Below the pieces are notes generated by a model that was not told the DNA's origin, made no database searches, and saw nothing but the letters and a program-made list of their open reading frames with translations. A stretch of 64,000 nucleotides of DNA. Source: Nautilus pompilius. Its lineage: Eukaryota > Mollusca > Cephalopoda > Nautilida > Nautilidae. Positions 48,395 through 60,981 of this stretch are shown here, in pieces. The stretch is taken from the NCBI GenBank assembly GCA_018389105.1, contig JACATO010002131.1, positions 496,001-560,000 of the forward strand. Reading direction: 5' to 3'. Each line of letters opens with the position of its first letter. Position 1 is the stretch's first letter. Position numbers and translations under genes: made by a program.

Positions 48395-50656
48395 AAACAA
48401 AATACCTGCTAAAAAAAAGCAAAAATATTCAGCAACAAGGATTATTTTCCTTTTTAATAAGAAATCTCCGACATTCCAACATGAATATAAAATTCAAGTT
48501 GTTTCATGATATTAATCCTTTTGTTCATATAACATCTTAGTGGAAAGTTTACTTGGGAACAGCTTAAGGCATTTGATGGCTGCCAGAGTTCAGAGAACAT
48601 GGTTGTAGCTATAGCTTTGTTATTACAAAATGGTTGCGAATCAAAATTAGCTGAAGGATTTCACGATGACTGTCAAATGTGATGTAAAATAGAAATGGTG
48701 GTGTTTCTTGATCCCTAACATTCTATAGCTGCTGGAATGGCTTATTGAGGGATACATCATCAATGAACAATAGCAAATGTTTTTGTTTCTAATAAATACA
48801 ATAAAGGATTTTCAGCTTGCTTTGTTGACAGAAAACTACATTTCCGTTTTAGTCCTCTAAAATGCAAATGAGAAATGACATGTTACTGTTTATTTTTTTT
48901 ACATCATCCATCTGTATTAGTATCTTTTTTTCTCTCTTAAGAATGGTTAAAATATGGATTACTGTATAATAATGATGACAATGATAATTTTCTTTTTGAA
49001 ACTTTTTTAGCATTAAAAGTTACAATGCTTTATTCAAAGAACTTTTATGACTACAAAGGTTAACTTACTTAAATAAAGAAAATTATTGTACTCTCTTTAT
49101 ATAAAAAAAGAAGACTAATTGCATTTCCCACTATTTTCAAATGCTCTTGCTTGTCAACAATCAGAGTAATTCCATAACCATCTCTCCTGCAGATAGGTCA
49201 GGTCTTACAGTTTCATGTTTTTATCAGTGTTTTATATTCTACAGTAATAGCTCACTGGAAAAAAATTTTTTTTTCTTAAACTGTTAACCCTCTGTATATC
49301 ACATCAGTTTTTACCTTCCTTATACCACTTGGCCAGATATCTGTGTTGCTGTTTAATTAGTTAATGCAAAGCACATGCAGTTGGAGTGATACTGATTTGT
49401 CATTACAAAGTTTATATTACTGTGTTACAGTGCCTATGATCTAACTAACCTCTGCTGAGTAGTATAGATTTGAATGATATTAGGGTACAAATGCATTCCA
49501 GGTGGTATACAGTAGGTTAAGAATGGGTTGTGAATACTGTAGTATACTTTTAGTATTACATATCTAGTTACATTTTAATTTAACTGAAGGTTAAGTATCT
49601 TTTGCAGGGTTACTTCTGGCTAGTTGTTTTATCTTGCTGAACTTGAAACACTCAGTACAATGAAATTACATAGTAGCATCCAAGTTCACAATAATTGTCT
49701 TCTCCAGATTTTTATAAAGACTTGCTGATTATTCTGCATGTACCCAGAAACTAGATATTCAATATACTTAATTTCTAGTTTTCAAAAAGAGAAAAGGGTA
49801 AAAAAAGAAGAAAGCTTATTTTAAAAAAAAAAAAAAAATTTCAGTTAGTTTCAGCAGAAACTATCTTGATTCTGTAATATTTTTTCTTTTTTTAAATTTT
49901 ATATTATTAGTAAGAGAGGTAATCTGTATGTAATGTAGATAGTCATATTTCTTGATAAAATAATGAAAATATAATGCCATAAAGTTCTTGGGATAGACTG
50001 AAGAAAAACAATTATTAAGGGAAGTGCAAGTATCTGCTTTAGCTCTACTGAATGTGAGAACTTGTATATAGCACATTAGACGGTTAATTTTTCAAACCTT
50101 TGGTGACTTGGAAATCAATTAATACTTTAATATGATAGATTTTTGTTGATACAGTGTACTTTCTGTGACAAATATATTATTTTGTTTAGAATTTTGCCCT
50201 CCTCTAACTTTTGTCTAATTATCAAAAGTATCAATATGACAGCAGTTGTACTATCGTAGAGCAAGCTTCAAAACAATACAATTTGGCATGTAGCACAAGT
50301 AGTGTGATACACCATAGAGTAATGGGCATGTTAAGCTACTACATTTATAGCATACAGCCAGTATCAGTATAGAATGTTTTGCATGTAAGCAAATAAATAA
50401 TTTTTAATTTTCTTTTTCATCTTTTTATTTTACTTTCCTTTCAGCAGTTTTTAAATTTATTTTTTGCTTATGTTATTTAAAAAATAATACATTCATGATA
50501 TCATCACCCAAATACTCTGTTGATCTAATACATTAAAATAAATGGGAAAGTGAGTGTTTTCACTTTTTAGAACAGAGTCGGAGGATATCCCACTTATGAC
50601 AATGATGTAATACAGCATTTATGTCATGTTTCAATTATCGTTTTGGGTAACTATTT
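48395..50656. other. AT-rich DNA, no supported gene
   Basis: A/T-rich sequence with short chance frames only. Confidence 0.5.
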
Positions 50657-51007
50657 TTGATGATGATGTCTTTTACTTATGATGATGTAGATAATATTAT
50701 TAATGATGTCATATCTTCCAATTATGATGTTGCTATGGGTAACAGTATTAATGATGATGTATCTTCTACTTATGATATTTCTGTAGATAATATTATTAAT
50801 GACATCAGATATTCTACTTATGACATTTTTTTGGATAACAGTATTGCTGGTGATGTATTTTCCAAATATAATGTTGTTGATAACAGTTTTAATAATGCTA
50901 TATCTTCCATTTATGATGAGGTGGATAACAGTATTGGTGGTTATGTATCTTCCAATTATGACATTACTAAGGATAACAGTATTAATATCTCAAAACATTA
51001 CTATTGA
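50657..51007 (+). repeat. 45/48-bp minisatellite, open in one frame
   Basis: About six full units and a partial one, of 48, 48, 48, 45, 45 and 48 bases, theme GATAACAGTATTAATGATGA followed by TGTATCTTCC. All unit lengths are multiples of three, so one plus frame stays open for 116 codons, giving a 15/16-residue repeat around DNSINDDVSSTYDI. No splice site or start with good context is attached, so protein coding is unproven. Confidence 0.85.
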
Positions 51008-51009
51008 TA

Positions 51010-51866
51010 ATAATATAACAGTATCCTTGATACAACTCAGGATTTTTTAAAGACCAAAAAATGCTGATTTACTCTCAAATGACTAAATAACCCAATCACT
51101 CTATCTATTACTTTAGATGCATTGATTTGGTAAACAGAATATTGGACCTGCCTTTTAATACTAAGGTAAGAAATTCAAACCCTGGTCTTTAAGATTAAAA
51201 TCTTAAAAAGGCAAAATTTAGGAAGCAACCTATAAGTTTTGAATGTTGCTATTCAAATTTTTATCTTTCATTGTTTCAATTCGTTATTGAAAAGATTCAA
51301 ATCCTTACTAAACCTTAAAAATTCTTTATTCTTTTTAATGTATTTTTGGATTTGGTAATCACATCTGGTATCCTCAGGAGCTTTGATATAAATAAAAATT
51401 AATCTTTTTATCTAGAACTCTTATAATCATGGATCCTTTTTGATCTGAACTCAAAAGATATTTTTTTGGCTTTGGGAACTGGCCAAGAGTTTATGGTCAA
51501 CTACCTCATTAACCACTAGATGCTCGTAGTTACATTAGAAGAAACCTCAGAATCCATGTGTTACACAAATTCTGCATATTAAATTTTATCAAGAAAAAAA
51601 AACCTAATCTCTGGTATGGCACATTAACATTTAAGGTATGAATCTTCTATAAGACTGGTGTATAAGTGGCAAGCACCGGTCTTGAACTGAAGGATTTTGA
51701 GGCTTTGAATTTTGGATAAGAAGTTAAAGTTACTACTTTATCAATCATTAGGTGGAGCAATGGAGAAGAATCTGTGCAGTAAAATGCATTCTATGGAAAG
51801 GGATTAATTTCCATCTTTGTTTACTCGTCAGAATAAAACTAGTTTTTTTTTCTAATTATTTTATAG
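51010..51866. other. AT-rich DNA before a candidate exon
   Basis: No gene. A box-B-like ATTCAAACCCTGG lies near 51174, without an A box. Confidence 0.45.
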
Positions 51867-52154
51867 GGGAGGGGACTTTGCTTAGAAATTATGTCAGTTT
51901 TGCAAACTTTGTCCAGGTGTCAAGACAGGATAATAATACCATGGCTTCATTATTGTATCATAAGCAGAAAAATTTTCTCGGAGTATAAACAAAAACAAGA
52001 ACAACAGGAAATACCCTTAGAAAAAACAAAAAACAATGTAGATCTTAACAGTGAACCAAAATTACAAAATGAACAACAAAACCCAAATAATTGTAAATTA
52101 GAATTTGAAGTAAATTTAAAGGGTCTTTGTTCTGTAAAAAAAAATTTTAATTAA
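51867..52154 (+). CDS. Candidate phase-0 terminal exon, unrecognised protein
   Basis: A strong acceptor (TTTTTTTTCTAATTATTTTATAG) ends at 51866. The phase-0 frame is then open for 95 codons to TAA. In DNA this AT-rich, about 7% of random codons would be stops, so such a run starting exactly at a good acceptor is unlikely by chance. The first half contains four cysteines and aromatic residues; the second half is Gln/Glu/Lys/Asn-rich (KQKQEQQEIPLEKTKN), with few T-rich codons. No domain is recognised. Phase and length match the neighbouring alternative 3' exons. It could equally be a low-complexity chance frame. Confidence 0.35.
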   Translation, partial: GRGLCLEIMSVLQTLSRCQDRIIIPWLHYCIISRKIFSEYKQKQEQQEIPLEKTKNNVDLNSEPKLQNEQQNPNNCKLEFEVNLKGLCSVKKNFN

Positions 52155-55100
52155 ATGTATTGCTGTTTTAAGAAAGCCTGTTAACAATGGATATAATTCA
52201 GAAATATTTAAAATGTCATAATTACCATTTAATTGCATCCCTATGTCAGTGAATACAGGAATTGCATTAAATGATTAGCATTTTAAACAATTTCCATATG
52301 AAAGTTGATTAAAATTTTTAAAATTAAAAGTTCTCTCATTTTTTAATAGCTGCTTAGTGCCCATTTGTGTATTTTGAAGTGTGAAAAAACATTGGCTTGT
52401 AAACTTTTGGACTACAATGATTCCATATTTGGTGCCTTAAATTCAACTTGTTACTTATTCTTTTAAAATCCAACATTTTGCTTTAACACTTTTTTGTGCA
52501 ATAACATTGGGATAATTTTCTTGTTGTCCACACCACGTGCATGCGTGCACACTTTCTTTTTTTGATTACTGGGGAGTAATGTGTAGACCAGTAATGTAGT
52601 TTGTGTTTTGTTTCTGATAATTGTATCAAATGATGCTTCAAAACAAAAGTAAGGTAAGCACATCTTGACTGGCTGTAATCACTTAAAGAGTTTGGCTAGA
52701 TCGTACACAAGCAACAGCCATTCCATTGTCATTGTCCCTGTAGATATTATTCTTGAGTCTTGTACTAACCCCTGTTGGAAGAGCACTACACTAGATGTCA
52801 TTTCTGTAGGAAATGTATGCAAATTTGTCACATGTTAATTAAGTTTTTGATAAAAAAGAAACATGGGATTTAATGAAAAGGGACTAAATTTCTCTGTTTA
52901 TAATTCCTAACTTTTCCCTTCAATTTGTATAGAACTTTGTATTCATTACTTTTTCAAATTTATATATTGTAAATAAAAAAAATTAATGGTGTAGAGACAA
53001 ATTCCTTTTAATATAATTTGGTTTAAAGATAATGTGATCTACTGTACTTCTCAAATAGAGGCCATGTTTTTGAATACGAAGAATCCAAATTTATTATGAA
53101 GATTGTAGTATTAAACTAATGGGAGAGATTGACACTAAAAAAAACTCCCCTTTTGATCACAAGTCTGGTATAAGGTGAGATCTGCAAATTAACATATTTA
53201 TTTTAATAGAAAACCTAGACCTGTTTGAGAAGAAACACAGCAGCTTATAGAAGCCTCTAGGAAGCTTTTTGTTGGAAAGACTATGCAGAAGTCATATAGT
53301 TGAGTGTTTTCACATTATAGGTTGTGATATTGTGGTTTGGCTGTTCATACATTCACTCATTTACTTACTCGAATAATCACTATAAATCACTCTACCTCTG
53401 GTTTCATAGTAGCTTTTTTGTTTCAAAGTTGATGATGAGGAGGCAGTTGTGGTCAAATTAAGGAAGAAAAGTAAAACAAACAAGCAACATACTTGTTTTT
53501 CTGTGAATTTTTAGCTAGTCACATAGGTGCTGTTGGTATTGAGTTTATATAACGGAAAGGTGAATAGGCTACATAGAACAAGACCATGTTGTTGTAGAAA
53601 AACATTGTATGGATGGATGTTTTGCTGGATAGTGTTCATCTGTTCAAAAGGTCCCTTATGGATGTGGAGAGGTTTCAGCTGCTACCATAAAAAATCATAG
53701 GTTCAGTTGGTTTGCACTCCACCAGAGGCTTGATAGCAATCTAAACTTATGACATTTCCTGTTATAGTCATCAGCATTTTTGATGTGAAACATGAACATC
53801 TGAGTGTTGTTATTTTACTGCTAAACTCACTGTCAAAGATGGACTTAACTATTAACTCACTGTCTGAGCCTATTAGTTCTTGGCCCACTGAGAGAAGGTG
53901 TGACAATTTATCTTGCATTTATCATTGGAACTGAGCCAAAACGTTCAAATTGTGCTTGCAACATCATCTCAGCATTTTCTCACTATTGAATGACCAAGTT
54001 CCTGTTTCTGTAAGTTTTGATTAATTTTGTGCAAACATAAGTGTGGTTAACAATATTTTAAATTAAAATTAGTTGGTTCTTGTTTCCTTATTATTGGGGC
54101 AGACTAAGAATTAAATTATGATAGCTTTTCCACAATGAATTTCTACTAACTCATGCATTGGACATTGTTTTCATATTTCTGTTAGGTTCTACCAACTATT
54201 CTTTTCTCACTTATTTTTTCCCTAGATAAATCTGTTTCAGCAGCAACTATTATAGAATTTTTTATTTTTTGTTTTCTATAATAGAATTTTTTTATTTTAA
54301 TTCATTTGTTGTACTTGGTGTTTTTTTTTACACATTCAGTGTGATTCTTGATAATTTTACATTTGTGGATGTAATGCACTTTAGAAAAGAATTGCATGTA
54401 TATTATTTGGTAATACTACACTAGAATTCTGTCTATAGGCCCATTTCAGAATTCTGCTCAGTAGTCTTTCATAATACATTTTTTTTTGTTGTTTTTAAAA
54501 GAGTAGAAAAAAATCTCTTTCTCATATACATACAGTAATTGCTTTTACAAAAATTAAACATTTTCAGAGGAGCACACTGTATTATGTATTAGGGCCACTT
54601 AAATTTTTATGTTAAATTTTAACACAGTAGTTTAAAAAACAACAAAATATGCAATTGCTATATTTCTGGAATGTACTCCTGTTTTACAGTGGTCAGGAAG
54701 TTAATAAGATTCCAAACTAGCAGCCTACATGTTATTCTTTCTTGAAAATAATGATGAAATGTTCTTGTTTGCTTTAATAATCTCTTAAAACTTGATATTT
54801 TCTTAAAAGCCCAATAAGAAAAATACATGAGTCATAGACCTTGACAATCCATTTTGTTTAAAGGAAATAATGATGATGCTCTAACAAGATTCACTTGAAA
54901 CTTTTTTTGTGCTAACCAATATTTCCAATGTGAAAAATATGCAGAAACTTCAGCAGTTCTATTAATTGCATTGGCTTAAGGAGTCTTGCGTCATCAGGGG
55001 CTGTCGTTTATTGGAAATGATGCTAAATCGGTATCATAGAGCTGTGCAGAGTGCAAATTGGTACCTGTTTTCGTCCATTTTCGCTCCATTTAACAAAGTT

Positions 55101-55563
55101 TTAGAAATTATTAACAACAAAAAGGGTTCAGTTTTTTGTATATAATGATATACAATTTGCAGTTGAATCAAGCAGTTTTTCTTTTAATCCAAAACATCTT
55201 CAACTATTCAGCTTTTTATGCATCTACATATAAATATAACCAGGACTTAAGGGTTGTTTGTTGGATTCATGTGTCTTTCCTATATTTATCAAATTAAGTA
55301 CCACGTGCTAACTGAACATTTAAATCGTCATTTGATGCTTTATTTAGGTGTTACATCTTACTATAATTACAAACAGGCTTCTCAGCAATGACCTTGTGTT
55401 TTAAATGACGTTTTAGGGGCTAGACGGTCTATCTACAAGTAATTTTTGTTCAGATATTTTTCTGTTTCTAAATGTGAGTCAAGTTGATAAATACCTGGGT
55501 GGGAACTGGTCAGTTGGTTGGTAGCTTCTGTTAACTCTGGCCTGTTTTTTTGTTTGCCCATAG
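52155..55563. other. AT-rich DNA, no supported gene
   Basis: Only short chance frames. The stretch 53560-53990 is less AT-rich, with frames on both strands and no recognised motif; possibly an old dispersed repeat. Confidence 0.45.
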
Positions 55564-55815
55564 GCCGACAGACAATCTTTGGGGCAGTTTTACGAGGTCC
55601 ACAATTCAGGCTTTGGAATGCAAGCCGCGGTACGGATAAGCCGTTCGGCCAAGAACTACGCTAGGGTGAAGAAATGGAGGGAGAAGCTGAGACGCGATCC
55701 ACAAAAGCATGAAGAGTACAGAAAGCGTGAAGCAGCTAGGAAGAGGGATGCAAGGAGAAGGTCAAGAATGGAGCTGCTCATGTGGCATGAAAAAAATCTT
55801 TTTTTACATCTTTGA
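55564..55815 (+). CDS. Terminal exon with a basic Arg/Lys-rich domain
   Basis: After TTTTTTTGTTTGCCCATAG at 55563 the phase-0 frame encodes 83 residues and a stop. The core (residues ~30-72) is strongly basic and predicted helical: ARVKKWREKLRRDPQKHEEY followed by RKREAARKRDARRRSR. This kind of YxxKLxxDPxxxExYKxREAxRKR module recurs in many invertebrate uncharacterised nuclear proteins and resembles a basic DNA-binding or nuclear-localisation helix. It has no leucine zipper. The exon is much less AT-rich than its surroundings and the frame is intact. Phase 0 fits the donor at 7194. AATAAA signals follow at 56241. Confidence 0.75.
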   Translation, partial: ADRQSLGQFYEVHNSGFGMQAAVRISRSAKNYARVKKWREKLRRDPQKHEEYRKREAARKRDARRRSRMELLMWHEKNLFLHL

Positions 55816-56240
55816 CCATATTTATTCTTGGTTGAATTAGCATGGATAAGAGAAAGAAAGGCAGGCTTCTGTAAAATTTTGATTAATCCTCAAAAAAATT
55901 GTGCTTGAGAAATCGAAAATTCTTAGGAGACTACACATCGCCATTGTGGTAGAGCCACCTGGTGGTATATACACAATGATGATTATTTTGTGTCTAGTGA
56001 TTCAGGTTTGACCATTTGGTTCCGTCAACAGACTCCCAGCTTATTTCATCGTTGGATTTTCAATTACTGTACTCTGAAGTAACACAGTACTCAGCTAAGT
56101 CTTTTATTTTATTTGAACATTACTTACATGTTTTAAAAAACAGCTTTATCTTTTCATCCTCAGTTGTTAGGGATTTGGGACCAATGTTAATTCTCTCTCT
56201 TTGCCTGTGCTTGTTGTTATTAATTCTTTTCAGCGAGACA

Positions 56241-56253
56241 AATAAACAATAAA
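56241..56253 (+). terminator. Poly(A) signals of the basic-domain exon
   Basis: Two overlapping hexamers in AATAAACAATAAAA, about 430 bases after the stop codon. Confidence 0.5.
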
Positions 56254-59200
56254 ACACTGGCTTTATTGTGGTTTTTTTTGCTTAAATTTTTTTAATGGCT
56301 ACTACTCCTGTTCTAGCTATACTTATGATGTCTTGTTCGTGTTTATAGAGATTCCATAGTACATGCAATAGGCACTCTGTTTTAAATCTCAAACATTTAA
56401 AAAAAATTTATTTAATTAATTTTTTTAACCTTTGTCTATTTTGTAAGATTCCTCAATACAAAATAGCATTATTCTAATGAGTTGATGATAGGTTATGTTA
56501 AACTAAATATCGAGAATTATTGGCATACTGGAAACATGGGGTGGATACAATTCATCAGATACAAAATTATATACATAAAACCTGTTGCTGTTGTGATATT
56601 GCATTGTCTATTTAAACTTAACTAACATCCTTTTGGAGTCCAATTCTCTCTTAGTCTACCATAGCTAATAGAAACAGGACCACCATTTAGATTTTAGAGA
56701 TGATTACTTTTCTTTATCTTGATTTCTCTGCATAGTAGTGAACTTGTTTATCAATTTTGTTTTTAGTAAAACACTATCAAAATTTTCATTCAATGTGTTA
56801 AAAGCAGTTATTTATTGGTTTGTTAAAATTTTGCTATGAAAAAAAATATCTTTTTTGTATCTATTTTGGTAAATAAAGAGTTACTTTCTTTGCATGCATA
56901 GATAATAGAAAGTTAGTAAACCAGCCATTTACATTTAATTATGCCCAAGTTTTTGTACTTACATATAAATGTTCTTTATTTATGTCTATAGTTTGTATTA
57001 GTAATGAGTGTATTCTTTAGCAAAAGTGATTGATTTAATCTTTATTCACCAATCTCTGTAAGGAAGACTACCCTGGTGAAGAGCGGCTGCTAGAGACTGT
57101 TATCCTGTGCAAAGTGGTTTTATGTAGGCTTTTTTTTCCATTGAGGGCACCTTGAATGTGTTTTAGAGTATGTTTATATTTTCACATCACCTGTAGACAG
57201 ATGTGCAGAGTGTATAAATCAGTACACGATTATGCTTAGTTGGGATATACTTTTTACTGAATAAAATAATTTTTTATAGAATAAAGCTTTGAAGTGAGTG
57301 GGTACAGCCTAACAAATAAAGTAGATGAAATATCATATATACAAGGTAAATAAATGATAGAATTTGCAAATAAAAATATATAACTTATTGATACACTTAT
57401 GTTTCTGGTACCAGGTACTGATCGCAGGTAAGCACAGAATTTCCTTAAAACATACATGAAACAAACCAGATGTAAGATAGACGAGACCCTAAGTTCTTTT
57501 GTAGCTGATAATTTTGTTTAAGTGTCAGAATTCATAAGAGAACAAAAAAAAAGCCTGACTATTAAACCCAGACTGGGGTGGGAGTAGGAGAATACATCTG
57601 TCTAGCCAGTGTTTGCTCAGTTATTCTCTGTTAGTGGAACACGCAGCCTCTAGCTTGATACTGTTTATGTAGATGCTTGGATTGATGAGGGATTAACTAC
57701 CCACTTTGTAAAACAGTGCATGGCCAGTCAAACCCCAATAGAAATGAAGCAAGATTGCAGGCCCTTAGTTTTTCTTTTATAAAACGGTTTTTAACTTTAC
57801 TAAAATATTAAATTTAAAAAAAAAACAAACTTGAGGACATCTGTAAAAGCATGAAATAGTGATCACTAGCCAAAGTTTTCTATATGAATATATGTAGCTT
57901 TAGCTGTAGTAGTACAGAATGAGCCAGTGAGTGCTAAAGAATTAACTTCCAGCTTTGCTCCAAGGCAAAAGTCCAAGGAAAGTTCTATGTAATTTCTACA
58001 AGAAAATCATATACTAAGGTGGTATTTACCAATTGCATACAATTGGGATGGTAGGTTGGCTTGCTTTTTAGTACACTTGCTTACTATGAACAGGTCTGAA
58101 CTATGTCTGTTGTCCAGAATGTGGGAGTTTCTCTTGCTCTTTACCAGCCTGACTACAATTTTCTCTCATTGATAATCAGAATGTATTTACTGGCTTCTTT
58201 ACTCTGCAAAAGTCTGCAGCTTTCATCTTGTTACACCTCATCCATTTGGATATCATCATGTACATAACCTAAAAAAAAAAGGGTTGTTCCTGAAAGTATA
58301 GGATAATAATTCAATGATGCTTGCTTACCCATACTAGACCTGAATAGTAGCATCACTGCAGAACCACAATGAACCAACAAGAAATTGCATAGAGGAGACT
58401 AAAGAAATTGCTAGTTTTTAAATCATTCACTTTGCCTCTACTTTCTATCTGATAGGTATTTAAAAATGGAAGATTAATCTCTCAAAACATGTGCCATTTT
58501 AAATTGTTATTTTTTATTGGCACTGAAAACTATATTTGCATTTCTCAGGGGTCATACTCAACTTTTGTCTGGGCACTCTGGTATCTTGTGAGTTGCTTTT
58601 TGTACTCAAAAGTGTTGGCAGAATGGACAGGAGACAGTTTTTTTTTTTTGCTTAGCTGGCATTTTCTTACCTGGACATTGTAGGGTGCAATTTGCAATTG
58701 TTTTTAATAACTTCACAATTCTGTGAATGCATGTAGACTTATTTTTTGCAGTTCAGCCATTTCATGAAGTTTTTTACACTGACCATCTGGAGCTTGCTGA
58801 CTTATTTTTAGTTCTGTGTATAGTACCAATAATCCCATCACTGGCCTGTTATGTGTGATCTATGCCAGACATATTGGCTCAATATGATGTCCACGTGTCA
58901 GGAACCATGTTGCCATTTGATGATGATCATCTTTCTGAGGCAGCCAACAGGGAAGTGATTTAATTATTTAATGTGATGGAAGACATCTGACAACTCTGTA
59001 CATAAGTAATTTGGTTTTTAGCTTTGACTCTGCTTCTGTTACTAGTTTTTATCTTTGTCTTCACTTTCCTTTAAGAACTCACTCCATTTTATGAGTGTGT
59101 GCTCTTCACTTATGCTATGTCATCTCCAGCACCTATGTTGAGAATTGACCTGTCTGTGGCTATCCTTGGTAGTCAATAGCATTGTCCCGTGAGACTCTAG

Positions 59201-59577
59201 TTAGCCAGTTGGTATATTATTTCTGTCTTTGGATTCATAGTAAGTCTGTAGCAATGATAGAGGTAGCATTAAAGTAGTCTATCATTACCTGGAGATCATT
59301 TTGGATGTTGGTCACCAACGTGCAATCATAGGTATTTCATTGATATTTCACACACCTTTGTTTTCACCTGAAGAATACCTTTTCATTTAAAAAGCATTTT
59401 AAATTAAAAACTTAACAATAACCATCCAGGATCAGATAAAGCACTGCCTTTGGTTGAACATAATTATTGTTAAAATTTAAGTTTCAAAAATGTGTAAAGG
59501 TAATAAGATTTTATGCAAAGGCAAGATGAAGGTCACTTTACATTGGAAATTAATTTTCTTATATAGAACTTTTGCTA

Positions 59578-59709
59578 ATGGTTTGAACTTCTGACTGTGG
59601 CATCTACTACCTAGATGTTGACAAAATAATAATCATAAACTTTTGGCCAAATAAAACCTGAAAAAAATTGTGGTATGTGTTGGTGACATAGTCACAAGTT
59701 CAAACCACT
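59578..59709. repeat. Imperfect fold-back with box-B-like ends
   Basis: The left arm ATGGTTTGAACTTCTGACTG and the reversed right arm GTGGTTTGAACTTGTGACTA are inverted repeats about 90 bases apart. The arms contain GTTCAAACC, close to the tRNA T-arm/box-B sequence. Confidence 0.5.
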
Positions 59710-60702
59710 GGGAATCCATGAGATTACATGAGTTCTGTGTAAAAAAAATTAATCTCAGTGTATCTACTAATGAGAATAAAGGTTAATCTTCAACTTTACT
59801 TCTGTGAATTATAATTACAAAATCTATGACACACAATAAATGTTTTGTTTGTTCTTAAAGGAGTAGAGCACACATGGATTGTAAATTTGATTTAAAGCAT
59901 TAACACCAATATCTTGTTTTCCTTAAGTATTATTTTATCCACTTTTTAAAAAAAATATTTATGGAGAATATCAAGAAATTTTTGTGGATTAGGATGTGCC
60001 ACACCAACTCTGCATTACAAGCTTGCTTGGATGACCAGAAAGTGCCAACAAGACTATGTTTGCATGGCAGCCCTTCTGTTAAGATATGGGCAGATAATCA
60101 GGCCTTGTTTATCTCTCCCACCTCCTCTCTTTTTTTTCACGCATGCACTTCAACACATTTTTTAAAAAAAAGTCAGATCTAGAGCTTATGCAAATTGTTA
60201 TCCCTAAATCTAAAATGACTAGTTTATGACAAAAAAAGAAATCGGATTGGTAATATTGAAAAGTGTTAAGAAATCTGTGACAATTTAATGGGAAGGAACA
60301 ACTGATGACTATATAATTCTTTTTTTTTTTCTTTTAGATATATCTTGTCATTACTTTTTAAAACTGATTGTAGTTAATTCTGAAGCATAATTTTGTTTAA
60401 GGGCAAGATCAATTGAAAAATTCTAATTTAGTCCACAGTACCCTAAATCTGTGCTTCAGTTTGCCCAAAGCTTTGTACAGTGATGGGTTTTTTTTATTCT
60501 GGTTAGCGGAAGAGAAATGGTATCAGAAAACCCTGATCAAACTATAGAGAAGTGAATTCCAGTGCTTGTTACTGTCCAAAAACAACTGCAACTTTGACTG
60601 GATTTTTAGAAATTAAAATATAATTATAGGCTTTAGTTTTGTTTTGTTTTGTTGTTTAAAGAATCTTTTTAGCATTTACATTTTTATTTTGTCTTGTTTT
60701 AG

Positions 60703-60981
60703 ATGTTCAGTTGTTCACTGCCTCAGACATGCAAAGTTTTCTCAGAAACCAGGCAGCAACAGCAGCAGCAGCGCAACATCTCTCTCCCCAAGTTTAATGG
60801 CTACCTCGCCAACATGCTGGAAGGAGGCAATGCACAGTTTGTGTGGTCCAAGCTTGTCGAGCAGTGTGCTTACCACATATTATCCCAGAAAGACATTCGT
60901 GATAGACATGATTACCGAGAATTCTGCCATGCCCTATATACTCGTTATCCCAGTATTGGACTCGATGGCCCCCAGCCTTGG
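60703..60981 (+). CDS. Coding exon, phase 0 at both ends, YP-motif domain
   Basis: Bounded by TGTCTTGTTTTAG before and GTAAGG after. All 93 codons are open; read-through would stop at 61018-61020. A short Gln run (RQQQQQQR, ~18-24) precedes a conserved-looking globular part: FNGYLANMLEGGNAQFVWSK, LVEQCAYHIL, then DYREFCHALYTRYPSIGLDG ending in PQPW. The pattern (basic/hydrophobic helix, then Y..hC..l..rYP.i......W) occurs in several families of invertebrate nuclear proteins of unknown function. I cannot name the family. Codon use and base composition are coding-like. The phase-0 acceptor fits the same donor as the other exons, but the donor shows that more coding lies beyond the window, or in a different gene. 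Confidence 0.72.

Larger units (their letters stand above)
55816..60702. other. AT-rich DNA with a few less AT-rich patches
   Basis: No supported gene. Patches at 57050-57130, 57600-57770, 58600-59340 and 59960-60120 are less AT-rich with short frames that I cannot assign. The longest patch may be an old repeat or pseudogene. The start of the span includes the 3' UTR of the basic-domain exon. Confidence 0.45.

Noticed and set aside
51174-51186. Box-B-like sequence suggesting a tRNA or SINE
   Set aside because: No A box, no cloverleaf and no repeat ends were found.
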